Positions 53,430 through 61,725 of a stretch of DNA of 64,000 bases are shown here, one piece after another. Both the position numbers and the translations under genes were made by a program. How positions within the stretch are numbered: position 1 is the stretch's first letter; each line of letters starts with the position of its first letter. The notes under the pieces are model-generated. The model was given only the letters and a program-made list of their open reading frames with translations. It ran no database searches and was not told where the DNA came from. Source of the DNA: Mesorhizobium ciceri biovar biserrulae WSM1271 (GTDB taxonomy: Bacteria > Pseudomonadota > Alphaproteobacteria > Rhizobiales > Rhizobiaceae); assembly GCF_000185905.1 (NCBI RefSeq), contig NC_014923.1:4983501-5047500 (forward strand). The letters run 5' to 3'.

Positions 53430-55553
53430 ATGACCAAGACATCCATATTTCCGATCGTCAGCCCGCCAACGCCCGAGAAGCGGCCGGTTTCCGACACGCA
53501 TCACGGCATCACGCGAACCGACGACTATGCCTGGCTACGGGCCGACAACTGGCAGGAGATGTTCCGCGACCCGTCATTGCTCGATGCGGGGATCCGCGCA
53601 GAACTCGAGGCGGAGAATGCCTACCAGTCGAAGCTGATGGCCGACACGGTCGAACTGCAAAAGCAGCTTTTCAAGGAGATGAAGGGCCGTATCAAGGAAG
53701 ACGATTCTTCCGTGCCGATGAAGGATGGGCCCTATGCCTACGGCTCGTCCTTTAAACTTGGTGGCGAGCAGCCGCGCTATTTCCGCATGTCGCGCGACGG
53801 CGGCGCCGAGCATATCCTGCTCGACGGCGATGCGGAGGCCGCGGGCAAGGCCTATTTCCGTCTTGGCGGTGTCGACCATTCGGCCGACCACGCCAAGCTG
53901 CTATGGGCATTCGACGACAAGGGCTCCGAATTCTACACGCTTCGCGTGCGTGACCTTGCCGATGGCAAGGAGCTTGCCGACCAGATCCCCGACACCGGCG
54001 GTTCAGGCGTCTGGAACGCAGGCAATGACGGCTTCTTCTACACCCGTCTCGATCCCAACCATCGCCCGTCCAAGGTACTCTTCCATGCGCTGGGCGACAG
54101 CCCGGACAGCGACCGGCTGATCTATGAGGAAACCGATCCCGGCTTCTTCATGAATGTCGACGGCACCCGCAACAACGAATGGATCATGATCGGCATCAAC
54201 GATCACGAGACTTCGGAATACCGCCTGATGCGCGCCGACGATCCGTTTGCCGAACCGAAACTGGTGTCGCCGCGCGAGGTTGGCCTTCAATACGAGCTGG
54301 AAGAAGGCGGCGATATCTTCTTCATCCTGACCAATGCCGACGGCGCCAAGGACTTCAAGATCATGACGGCGCCGGCGAGCGATCCCGTGCGCGCCAACTG
54401 GCAGGAACTGGTGCCGCACGAGCCCGGCCGGCTGATCCTGTCGGTGATCGGCTTCAGGGACCACATGGTCCGGCTCGAACGCAAGGAAGGCCTGCCGCGC
54501 ATTGTGGTGCGCGACCGTATCAGCGGCGAGGAGCATCTTCTGTCCCTCGACGAGGAGGCCTTCTCGCTCGGCCTGTCGGGTTCCTATGAGTACGACACCG
54601 AGATCATGCGCTTTTCCTACTCGTCGATGACGACGCCCGCGCAGGTGTTCGACTATAACATGCGCACCCGCGAGCGGGTGCTGCTGAAGACCCAGGAAGT
54701 GCCGTCCGGCCATGATGCGGACCATTATGTCACGCGGCGGCTGATGGCGCCGGCCAGCGATGGCGAACTGGTGCCGATCTCGCTTTTGCATCATCGCGAC
54801 ACGCCGCTGGACGGATCCGCACCTTGCCTGCTTTACGGCTACGGCTCCTATGGCATCACCGTGCCGGCCGCCTTCAACACCAACTGGTTCTCGCTGGTCG
54901 ACCGCGGCTTTGTCTTCGCCATTGCTCACGTTCGCGGCGGCAAGGACAAGGGCTATGGCTGGTACGATGACGGCAAGCGGGAGAACAAGATGAACACGTT
55001 CACCGATTTCATCGCCGTCGCGCGCCATCTGGTCACCGAGCGTTACACGGCGCATGACCGTATCGTCGCGCAAGGCGGTTCGGCCGGCGGCATGCTGATG
55101 GGTGCCGTCGCCAACATGGCGCCGGATTGTTTTGGCGGCATCGTCGCCGAGGTTCCCTTCGTCGATGTGCTCACCACCATGCTCGATGCGACCCTGCCAC
55201 TGACGCCGCCGGAATGGCCCGAATGGGGCAACCCGATCGCGTCCGCCGACGACTATCGGACGATCGCTGCCTATTCGCCCTACGACAATGTCTCTGATCA
55301 CGACTATCCGCCGATCCTGGCGCTGGCCGGTCTCACCGATCCGCGCGTCACCTATTGGGAACCGGCCAAATGGGTGGCCCGGCTGCGCGACCGCAAGAGC
55401 GGCGACAATCCGGTTCTGTTCAAGATCAATATGGATTCCGGCCATGCAGGCGCTTCCGGCCGGTTTTCGCGGCTGGAAGAGATCGCCTACACCTACTCCT
55501 TCGCGCTGAAAGTGATGGGCAAGGCGCAGCTTACGGGAGCAACCAACAAATGA
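53430..55553 (+). CDS. ptrB: S9 family oligopeptidase (oligopeptidase B type)
   Basis: The enzyme is a serine peptidase that cleaves short peptides, in oligopeptidase B usually after Lys or Arg. The 707-aa product has an N-terminal beta-propeller domain (HHGITRTDDYAWLR, GSSFKLGGEQPRYFRM) and a C-terminal alpha/beta-hydrolase domain. That domain has HVRGGKDKGYGWYDDGK, the nucleophile Ser in QGGSAGGMLMGA, Asp in LAGLTDPRVTYWEP and His in DSGHAGASGRF. All triad positions are present. ATG 53430 matches the family start; ATG 53379 lies within a tandem repeat and would add 17 residues. The stop overlaps the LysE gene as ATGA. Confidence 0.9.
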   Translation: MTKTSIFPIVSPPTPEKRPVSDTHHGITRTDDYAWLRADNWQEMFRDPSLLDAGIRAELEAENAYQSKLMADTVELQKQLFKEMKGRIKEDDSSVPMKDGPYAYGSSFKLGGEQPRYFRMSRDGGAEHILLDGDAEAAGKAYFRLGGVDHSADHAKLLWAFDDKGSEFYTLRVRDLADGKELADQIPDTGGSGVWNAGNDGFFYTRLDPNHRPSKVLFHALGDSPDSDRLIYEETDPGFFMNVDGTRNNEWIMIGINDHETSEYRLMRADDPFAEPKLVSPREVGLQYELEEGGDIFFILTNADGAKDFKIMTAPASDPVRANWQELVPHEPGRLILSVIGFRDHMVRLERKEGLPRIVVRDRISGEEHLLSLDEEAFSLGLSGSYEYDTEIMRFSYSSMTTPAQVFDYNMRTRERVLLKTQEVPSGHDADHYVTRRLMAPASDGELVPISLLHHRDTPLDGSAPCLLYGYGSYGITVPAAFNTNWFSLVDRGFVFAIAHVRGGKDKGYGWYDDGKRENKMNTFTDFIAVARHLVTERYTAHDRIVAQGGSAGGMLMGAVANMAPDCFGGIVAEVPFVDVLTTMLDATLPLTPPEWPEWGNPIASADDYRTIAAYSPYDNVSDHDYPPILALAGLTDPRVTYWEPAKWVARLRDRKSGDNPVLFKINMDSGHAGASGRFSRLEEIAYTYSFALKVMGKAQLTGATNK

Positions 55554-56176
55554 TCGACCTGACCACCCTGATCGCCTACATCGCGGTCGTGCTCGGCTTC
55601 GTCTTCATTCCAGGCCCCGCCACCCTGCTGACGATCGCCCGGGCAACGAGTTCCGGAACCAGGGTCGGCATCGCGACGGGCGCCGGGATCGCTGCCGGCG
55701 ACGTCTTTCATACCGTCATGGCCATGATCGGCATCTCGGCGATCATCGCCGCGTCGGCGACGCTGTTCAGCGTCATCAAGTACATCGGCGCGGCCTACCT
55801 GGTTTATCTCGGCATTCGCGCGATCATCGAGAAAACACCGGCCAACCCGGCGGCCGGTGCGCTCGCGATCTCCGCCGGCAAGGCGTTTCGACAGGCTGTC
55901 CTGACCGAAGTGCTCAACCCCAAGACCGCTCTGTTCTTCCTCGCTTTTCTGCCTCAGTTCGTGCGGCCTGAAAACGGATCGGTGATGCTTCAGATGGCCG
56001 CGTTGGGGGTCATCTTCGTCATACTGGGCCTTTTCAGCACGGTCGTCTTTGCCGTGAGCGCTGGCCGGCTCGGCACGTTCCTGCGCCGAAATCCGTCGGT
56101 GTTACGATTGCAGGGCAAAGTTGTCGGCGGCATCTACTGCGCTTTGGGCGTCCGTCTGGCGCTGCAGCAACGCTGA
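55550..56176 (+). CDS. LysE family amino acid exporter
   Basis: The 208-aa membrane protein has about six helices and the LysE/RhtB signature near the N-terminus (VFIPGPATLLTIARATSSG). It also has KYIGAAYLVYLGIRAI and F-R-Q-A-V-L-T-E-V-L-N-P-K-T-A-L-F-F-L-A-F. It should export amino acids or related compounds. Its start overlaps the stop of the peptidase gene, so export of peptide-derived amino acids is a reasonable inference. Confidence 0.9.
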   Translation: MIDLTTLIAYIAVVLGFVFIPGPATLLTIARATSSGTRVGIATGAGIAAGDVFHTVMAMIGISAIIAASATLFSVIKYIGAAYLVYLGIRAIIEKTPANPAAGALAISAGKAFRQAVLTEVLNPKTALFFLAFLPQFVRPENGSVMLQMAALGVIFVILGLFSTVVFAVSAGRLGTFLRRNPSVLRLQGKVVGGIYCALGVRLALQQR

Positions 56177-56333
56177 CTCTGGACGATAATCGACGCACCC
56201 TTTCCAGAGGGCTGGGTGTCAGGACTTTTTGAAGCTCCCGTCGCTCATTTTCACTCGCAATTGCGACGACCGCGCGCTACCCAGTGCGCGGCTTTTCCCG
56301 GCCTGACAGCCTCCAATCGCGTAAAGGTTCATT

Positions 56334-56741
56334 ATGCTGCTCGTCGACGTCTATCTCGACAAATCACCCATCCAGGGAATCGGCGTCTTTGCCAAGAACC
56401 ACATTCCTCGCGGTACTCTGATCTGGAAGTTAGACCCAAGGTTCGATCGGCTCATCGAGGTCGAGACTTATGAGCGGGCGGCCGGCCCGGTGAAGAGCTA
56501 TCTCGACCGCTACTCCTATCCTGACCGCCGCGATCCGAACTACATCGTCTTCGAAGCCGACGACGCGCGCTACATGAACCATGCCGACGAGCCTAATTGC
56601 GACGTCTCCTCACCCGAGGAGAGTTTTGCGCTGCGCGACATCGCGCCTGGCGAAGAGTTGACCTGCAACTACAACCATTTTTTCGAAACGGGCTTCGATT
56701 TTCTCGGTGACCGCCACCTGTCATCCGCAGACTCGATCTAG
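56334..56741 (+). CDS. Small SET-domain protein (putative lysine methyltransferase)
   Basis: The 135-aa protein is a compact SET domain. It has the N-terminal strand SPIQGIGVFAKNHIPRGTLI (G-x-G for S-adenosylmethionine), the knot motif YMNHADEPNC with Asn82-His83, and the C-terminal GEELTCNYNHFF with the active-site Tyr in L-T-C-N-Y. There is no pre-SET or post-SET zinc cluster. SET domains mostly methylate lysines of proteins; the bacterial target is unknown. It is a single gene, convergent with the diheme cytochrome gene, only 1 base away. Confidence 0.85.
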   Translation: MLLVDVYLDKSPIQGIGVFAKNHIPRGTLIWKLDPRFDRLIEVETYERAAGPVKSYLDRYSYPDRRDPNYIVFEADDARYMNHADEPNCDVSSPEESFALRDIAPGEELTCNYNHFFETGFDFLGDRHLSSADSI

Positions 56742-56742
56742 A

Positions 56743-57690
56743 CTAGTTCGCCCTCTTGCGGGCCGGATAGCCGTTTGGATGCGCGGGTATCGCCTTGAGA
56801 TAGGCGGCGATGGCAGCACGGTCCTGCGGCGCCAGCTCGGCCATGTTTCGCTGCACGTCGACCATGGCGCCGCCGACGGAATCAAAATCGGGCGTGAAGC
56901 CGGTTTCGAGGTAGTTGGCGATGTCGGCTTCCGACCAATCGCCTATACCGCCCTCGCCCGATGTGATGTTCGGCACGACGCCGCTGCCTTCGGCAGCCAC
57001 CGCACCGGCCAGCCACACGTTCTTTTTCGTACCACCTGCGAGGTCGCGCGGCGTGTGGCATTCGCCGCAATGACCCGGCCCCTCGACCAGATAGCGGCCG
57101 GCCATGACCGGATCGGGCGTGGCAGCGGGAAATGGAACGACAGGCTGGTCGCTAAGATAGAGCAATTTCCACAGGCCGATGCCGCGACGAATGTTGAAGG
57201 GAAAACCGAGCGAATTTGCAGGCGCCTTGCCGGCGACGGCCGGCAGCGTCTTGAGGAAGGCATAGAGATCGCCAATGTCGACCGGATTCATGCGCGCGTA
57301 GGACGCATAGGGAAACGCCGGATAGAAGTGTCGGCCCGAAGGCGACACGCCCTTCAGCATGGCATTGGCGAGGTCCTCGACCGACCATGCGCCGATGCCG
57401 TCCTTGGCGTCTTGCGAAATGTTGGGCGGCACGAAGGTTCCGAACGGCGTCTTGAGCTCGAGACCGCCCGCGAGTTGAAGCCGCGCATCGCCCTGTGAGC
57501 CCGGCTTTGCATGGCAGGATGTACAACCGCCGGCAAAAAAAATGCGCTTGCCCCTGGCTGCGTCGCCAGGACCGAGCTTGGCCAGGGTCTCCCTGTCGAG
57601 CCTCACCGGCGCCGACCCGACCCACCCGGCAACCGCGCCGACGCCGCCGAGGATGACGATGGCGCCGACGAGTTTCTTTAGCCAGGGCAT
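56743..57690 (-). CDS. Diheme c-type cytochrome
   Basis: The 315-aa protein has an N-terminal anchor or signal (LVGAIVILGGVGAVAGWVG) and two class I cytochrome c domains with haem motifs GGCTSCHAKPG and GHCGECHTPRD. Distal Met candidates lie in the following loops. It resembles the cytochrome subunits of membrane-bound alcohol or aldehyde dehydrogenases, but no dehydrogenase gene is adjacent. It is encoded 9 bases after a c-prime type cytochrome on the same strand, so the two probably share an electron path. Maturation would depend on the ccm genes in this window. Confidence 0.9.
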   Translation of the reverse strand: MPWLKKLVGAIVILGGVGAVAGWVGSAPVRLDRETLAKLGPGDAARGKRIFFAGGCTSCHAKPGSQGDARLQLAGGLELKTPFGTFVPPNISQDAKDGIGAWSVEDLANAMLKGVSPSGRHFYPAFPYASYARMNPVDIGDLYAFLKTLPAVAGKAPANSLGFPFNIRRGIGLWKLLYLSDQPVVPFPAATPDPVMAGRYLVEGPGHCGECHTPRDLAGGTKKNVWLAGAVAAEGSGVVPNITSGEGGIGDWSEADIANYLETGFTPDFDSVGGAMVDVQRNMAELAPQDRAAIAAYLKAIPAHPNGYPARKRAN

Positions 57691-57699
57691 CGCCCGCTA

Positions 57700-58140
57700 T
57701 CAGCCTTTTTTCACCCGGTAGGTCTGGTGGCAGGTGCCGCAATCGGAGCCGATGGCGCCGAATTGCGCCTTCAACGCATCGACGTCGGCAGGAGCGGCAG
57801 CGGCCGCTGCCTTGACGTCGGCGACATATTTGGCGTTGGTGGCCTTGAAGCCGGCCATGTCTTCCCAGATCTTCGGCGACGCAGTGGTATCGCCGCCTGT
57901 GTCGCTGCCCGCCGGAAACAGCGCGTCGACGTCGACTTTCTCGGCATTCGCATGCAGCGCCTGCAGCGCCGTCAGCACCGCGGCGGCATCAAACGGCTCC
58001 TCGCCCTTGACCACTTTCGACAGGCCGCCGACGATCTTTCCACGTTCCTTCATCAGTGCCTGCCGGTCGAGGATCGGGTCGGCAAAGGCCGCCGAAGCCG
58101 CGAGTGCGAGCATAGAGATGGCGATAACAAGCTTTCTCAT
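57700..58140 (-). CDS. Cytochrome c-prime type (class II) cytochrome
   Basis: The 146-aa precursor has a signal peptide (LVIAISMLALAASAAFA) and a four-helix-bundle body, with the haem motif SDCGTCHQTYR at the very C-terminus as in class II cytochromes c. These proteins bind NO or CO or carry electrons in the periplasm; the role here is unknown. It precedes the diheme cytochrome gene by 9 bases. Confidence 0.9.
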   Translation of the reverse strand: MRKLVIAISMLALAASAAFADPILDRQALMKERGKIVGGLSKVVKGEEPFDAAAVLTALQALHANAEKVDVDALFPAGSDTGGDTTASPKIWEDMAGFKATNAKYVADVKAAAAAAPADVDALKAQFGAIGSDCGTCHQTYRVKKG

Positions 58141-58254
58141 TCAATTGGCTCCATGATGAAGGCATTTCGGGACAGGACGTCAACGGATGTTACAGAGGGA
58201 AAATTCCCTTCCCCCTGATGATTTTTGCCGGACCTTTGCTCTTGCGGGACGCAG

Positions 58255-58284
58255 AAAAGAAAAGCCCCGGGTGATACCGGGGCT
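58255..58284 (-). terminator. Rho-independent terminator of sodB
   Basis: An 8-bp perfect GC stem (58263-58270 with 58277-58284, 6-base loop) is followed on the minus strand by TTTCTTTTC. It lies about 12 bases after the sodB stop. Confidence 0.85.
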
Positions 58285-58296
58285 TCTGGAAATCGA

Positions 58297-58896
58297 TCAC
58301 TTCGCCTTTTCGTACAATTCCAGGACATGGTCCCAGTTGATCAGGCTGTCGACGAACGCCTCGAGATATTTCGGCCGGGCGTTGCGGTAGTCGATGTAGT
58401 AGGAGTGCTCCCAGACATCGACGCCGAGGATCGGCGACGCGCCATGGACGAGCGGGTTTTCGCCGTTCGGTGTCTTGGAGATCGCCAGCTTGCCATCCTT
58501 GACCGAGACCCAGGCCCAGCCGGAGCCGAACTGTGTCGTGCCAGCGGCAATGAAGTCGGCCTTGAACTTGTCGTAGCCGCCGAGATCGCTATCGACTGCC
58601 TTCTGCAAGGCGCCCGGCAGCTTGTTGCCGCCGCCGCCTTTCTTCATCCACTTCCAGAAATGGATGTGGTTGTAATGCTGGGCGGCATTGTTGAAGAGGC
58701 CGGCATTCTTGCCGAACGACTGCTTGACCACCTCTTCGACCGACAGATCGCCCAAGCCGGCCTCGGCGGCGAGTTTGTTGCCGTTATCGACATACGCCTT
58801 GTGGTGCTTGTCGTGGTGATATTCCAGCGTCTCTTTCGACATGTAAGGCTGCAAGGCCTCATAGTCGTAAGGCAGAGCGGGCAATTCAAAGGCCAT
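58297..58896 (-). CDS. sodB: Superoxide dismutase, Fe/Mn type
   Basis: The enzyme converts superoxide to peroxide and oxygen. The 199-aa product starts MAFELPALPYDYEALQPYMS and has the metal ligands His27 (EYHHDKHHKAY), His in AAQHYNHIHFWKW, and Asp and His in DVWEHSYYIDY. It most resembles the iron (SodB) branch, though metal choice cannot be settled by eye. GAGGGAGT precedes the ATG. A terminator hairpin in the leader separates it from the upstream aminotransferase gene, so it has its own promoter. Confidence 0.95.
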   Translation of the reverse strand: MAFELPALPYDYEALQPYMSKETLEYHHDKHHKAYVDNGNKLAAEAGLGDLSVEEVVKQSFGKNAGLFNNAAQHYNHIHFWKWMKKGGGGNKLPGALQKAVDSDLGGYDKFKADFIAAGTTQFGSGWAWVSVKDGKLAISKTPNGENPLVHGASPILGVDVWEHSYYIDYRNARPKYLEAFVDSLINWDHVLELYEKAK

Positions 58897-58915
58897 GGAT
58901 AGTACTCCCTCGTGG

Positions 58916-58938
58916 AAAAATCCGGTGTCGATACCGGA
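58916..58938 (-). terminator. Terminator hairpin between the aminotransferase gene and sodB
   Basis: On the minus strand TCCGGT/ACCGGA (58921-58926 with 58933-58938, 6-base loop) is followed by TTTTT. It lies 64 bases after the aminotransferase stop and 20 bases before the sodB start. It may end the upstream transcript or act as a sodB leader attenuator. Confidence 0.65.
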
Positions 58939-59002
58939 GTAAGATAGGTCTGGAATGGGTTGGGACAACTCCGGATGAAGCGTCGATCGCCTTTTTATCC
59001 GC

Positions 59003-59881
59003 TCAAACAGCAGAAGTCGAATGCGCCCAATCCCAATAGAGTTCGCGCGCTTTTTTGGCCACCGGCCCGGGTTGCAGATTGCGATCCTCGATGCGCGTGA
59101 TCGGCACCACCTTGGAATGGTTCCCGGTCGAAAAAATTTCGTCTGCTTCGAGGAAATCGCGCACCGACAGCGTCTTTTCCGTGGTCCTGAAGCCATATTC
59201 GCCGAGCAGCGCTATCGTGCGCGAGCGGGTGATGCCGGATAGGAAGGTGCCGTTCGGCGCAGGCGTAAAGACGTGGCCATCCTTGACCAGGAAGATGTTC
59301 GAGGTTCCGGTCTCGGCGACGTTGCCCAGCATATCGAGCACCATTGCGTTGTCGAAGCCGCGCATCTTGGCTTCGAGAATGGCCCTACCGTTGTTGGGGT
59401 AAAGGCAGCCGGCCTTGGCGTTGGTCGGCATGGTTTCAATGGTCGGACGCCGGAACGGCGACACGGTCACCGAAAAGCCAGTCGCCGGAATCATCGGTGA
59501 TTCATAGAGGCAAAGGCAAAAGCGCGTCGAGGCGGGATCGGCCGGCACGCCCATATAGCCGCCATGCTCGGCCCAGTACATCGGCCTGATATAGACCGCC
59601 GTCTTGCCGTCGAACTTCTTCAACCCATCCCATGTCAGCCCGACGATCTTGTCGGCGCTCATGTTCGGCTTCAGGCCGAGCGCAATCGCCGAGGAATTCA
59701 CCCTGGCTGCGTGGAAGTCGAGATCCGGCGCCACGCCTTCGAACCAGCGGCCGCCGTCAAAAACGCTGGTGCCGAGCCACATGGCGTGGCTGCGCGGCCC
59801 CAGAATGGCGACGTTGCCTTCGTGCCAATCACCATCGACGAAAGTCCATGTCGTGGATTGCGCCGCAGCCGCCAGTGTCAT
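59003..59881 (-). CDS. Branched-chain amino acid aminotransferase-like, class IV PLP enzyme
   Basis: The 292-aa protein is a fold-type IV aminotransferase: WLGTSVFDGGRWFEG near the N-terminus, the PLP-lysine segment PTNAKAGCLYPNNGRA, DMLGNVAETGTSNIFLV, and SGITRSRTIAL. It most likely transaminates branched-chain amino acids, although D-amino-acid and aminodeoxychorismate enzymes share the fold. ATG 59881 was chosen, since the family begins T-L-A-A-A-A-Q; an ATG immediately before (59884) and one at 59920 are alternatives. A terminator separates it from sodB. Confidence 0.88.
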   Translation of the reverse strand: MTLAAAAQSTTWTFVDGDWHEGNVAILGPRSHAMWLGTSVFDGGRWFEGVAPDLDFHAARVNSSAIALGLKPNMSADKIVGLTWDGLKKFDGKTAVYIRPMYWAEHGGYMGVPADPASTRFCLCLYESPMIPATGFSVTVSPFRRPTIETMPTNAKAGCLYPNNGRAILEAKMRGFDNAMVLDMLGNVAETGTSNIFLVKDGHVFTPAPNGTFLSGITRSRTIALLGEYGFRTTEKTLSVRDFLEADEIFSTGNHSKVVPITRIEDRNLQPGPVAKKARELYWDWAHSTSAV

Positions 59882-60038
59882 CATCTCGTCCCGTCTCAAT
59901 CGGTCTCGTGTGACAGCCATTGGAAGATGCTTTGGCGGGCGCCGTCAACCGGCATCATGGAGTTTTGTTGAGGCCAGTGCCGGGGCGCAATGCAATCAAA
60001 GCTTGCACCTTGTCGCGCCTGCCCTCAAAACTGCTGTC

Positions 60039-60701
60039 ATGCAATACGCCGCCTATGTCTTCGACGCCTATGGCACGCTGTTCGACGTGCATGCCGCCGT
60101 ACGCCGTCATGCCGACCGGATCGGGCCGGACGGCCAATTGCTGTCCGAGATCTGGCGCGCCAAACAGCTCGAATATTCCTGGGTGCGCACGCTGATGGGC
60201 GCCTATGCCGATTTCTGGCAACTGACCGAACAGGCGCTCGATTTCGCCTTGCGCAAGGTTCCCTCGGCCGACCCCGGTCTCAAGGCGATATTGCTGGATG
60301 CCTATTGGCGGCTCGATTGCTATCCGGAAGTGCCGGCCGTGCTCAAGGCGCTCAAGGCTTCGGGAGCGAGGCTGGCGATCCTGTCCAACGGCTCGCCCGA
60401 AATGCTGCAGGCGGCGGTCAAATCCGCCGCGCTCGACCAGGTTCTGGACGATATCTATTCCGTCGATACGGTGCGGCGCTTCAAGACCGATCCCGCGGTC
60501 TACGACATGGTCGCCACCGGCCGGCGCCTCTACCCCGGCGCGGTTTCCTTCCAGTCGTCCAATCGCTGGGACATTGCAGGCGCCACCAAATTCGGCTTTC
60601 GCACGGTGTGGATCAACCGCTCCAACCAGCCCGAAGAATACCGGGACTTCCCACCGGCCCTGATCCTGCCGTCGCTCGAAGCCCTTGTGCCCGGCAGCTA
60701 A
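60039..60701 (+). CDS. Haloacid dehalogenase, type II (L-2-haloacid)
   Basis: The 220-aa HAD-superfamily protein has the nucleophile motif YVFDAYGTLFDV (Asp9), the type II dehalogenase signature ILSNGSPEMLQAAV, the Lys in RRFKTDPAVYDM, and FQSSNRWDIAGATKFGFRTV. All residues of L-2-haloacid dehalogenases are present, and the length is typical. It would convert S-2-haloalkanoic acids to R-2-hydroxy acids. Close relatives are often annotated this way without proof of dehalogenation. It has no operon partners. Confidence 0.9.
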   Translation: MQYAAYVFDAYGTLFDVHAAVRRHADRIGPDGQLLSEIWRAKQLEYSWVRTLMGAYADFWQLTEQALDFALRKVPSADPGLKAILLDAYWRLDCYPEVPAVLKALKASGARLAILSNGSPEMLQAAVKSAALDQVLDDIYSVDTVRRFKTDPAVYDMVATGRRLYPGAVSFQSSNRWDIAGATKFGFRTVWINRSNQPEEYRDFPPALILPSLEALVPGS

Positions 60702-60868
60702 GAGACCTGTGTCTCTGGCGCCACAGTAGCAGCCTGGTCACAGCTTCGCCTTTCTTTGCCCACGTTCGGGCCAGAATCGGAACCGCCTATCGCCCCAGGT
60801 GTTGTCAGGCACCCGCGTAACTGTCGGCGAATTCACGCTTTGCGATTTGAGACTTAAAGAAGGCAACC

Positions 60869-61693
60869 ATGTCCATAACCGAAATCGAATCTTTTCGCCT
60901 GAGCCGTCGCGGCTTTCTCAATGCCGCAGCCCTGGGCGCCGCTTCGATCGCGGTTTCCGCATGCGCCACCACCGGGCCGGGTCCGGTCGAGCCGCCGCCA
61001 CCAACCTATGTCGAGCCGCCTCTGGCGGACTATGTGACGATGTATGCAGCAGTCAGCGACGGCGGCTTCGATTTGCCGGCCATCCCAGTCGACAAGATCG
61101 ATCCGCAATTCCTGCGTCAGATCGTTCCCGACCCGACGGGACAGAAGCCGGGAACCATAGTCGTCGATACGACCGGCCACTTCCTTTATCTGGTTCGTCC
61201 AGGCGGTCAGGCGATACGCTACGGTGTCGGCCTTGGCCGCGCCGGCTTCGAATGGTCCGGCGACGCCGTCGTTCAGTGGAAGCAGAAATGGCCAAAATGG
61301 ACGCCGCCGGACGAAATGATAGCCCGCCAGCCGGAACTGAAACCCTACAGCGCCGACAATGGCGGCATGCCCGGCGGCCTGAAGAATCCGCTCGGTGCAC
61401 GCGCGCTCTATCTGTTCCAGGGCAATGTCGACACGCTCTACCGTCTGCACGGCTCGCCGGAGTGGCGCTCGATCGGCAAGTCGGTGTCGTCAGGCTGCGT
61501 GCGTCTGATGAACCAGGACATTATCGACCTCTATGATCGCGTGCCCTCGAAGACGCCGGTCATCGTGACCAGCGACGCCAGCCAACCCATGGTGGCGACG
61601 GCCAACCGACAGGCGATCCCGATCGATGCCGGCGTGCCGGACGGTTCGGTGCTGCTTGGACCGGTCAAGGCGATCACGAATTCGATTTTCTGA
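60869..61693 (+). CDS. L,D-transpeptidase (YkuD family), Tat-like exported
   Basis: The 274-aa precursor has a twin-arginine-like signal (LSRRGFLNAAALGAASIAV) that ends with a lipobox-like A-V-S-A-C. After a Pro-rich linker comes the YkuD domain with I-V-V-D-T-T-G-H-F-L-Y-L-V and the catalytic motif YRLHGSPEWRSIGKSVSSGC (nucleophile Cys), followed by V-R-L-M-N-Q-D. It forms L,D cross-links in peptidoglycan or attaches proteins to it. Rhizobia use many such enzymes for polar growth. The ATG follows an AAGAAGG-like site. Confidence 0.93.
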   Translation: MSITEIESFRLSRRGFLNAAALGAASIAVSACATTGPGPVEPPPPTYVEPPLADYVTMYAAVSDGGFDLPAIPVDKIDPQFLRQIVPDPTGQKPGTIVVDTTGHFLYLVRPGGQAIRYGVGLGRAGFEWSGDAVVQWKQKWPKWTPPDEMIARQPELKPYSADNGGMPGGLKNPLGARALYLFQGNVDTLYRLHGSPEWRSIGKSVSSGCVRLMNQDIIDLYDRVPSKTPVIVTSDASQPMVATANRQAIPIDAGVPDGSVLLGPVKAITNSIF

Positions 61694-61725
61694 GCTGACT
61701 AGGCAGCGGCGCCCGCTGCCTCCAG

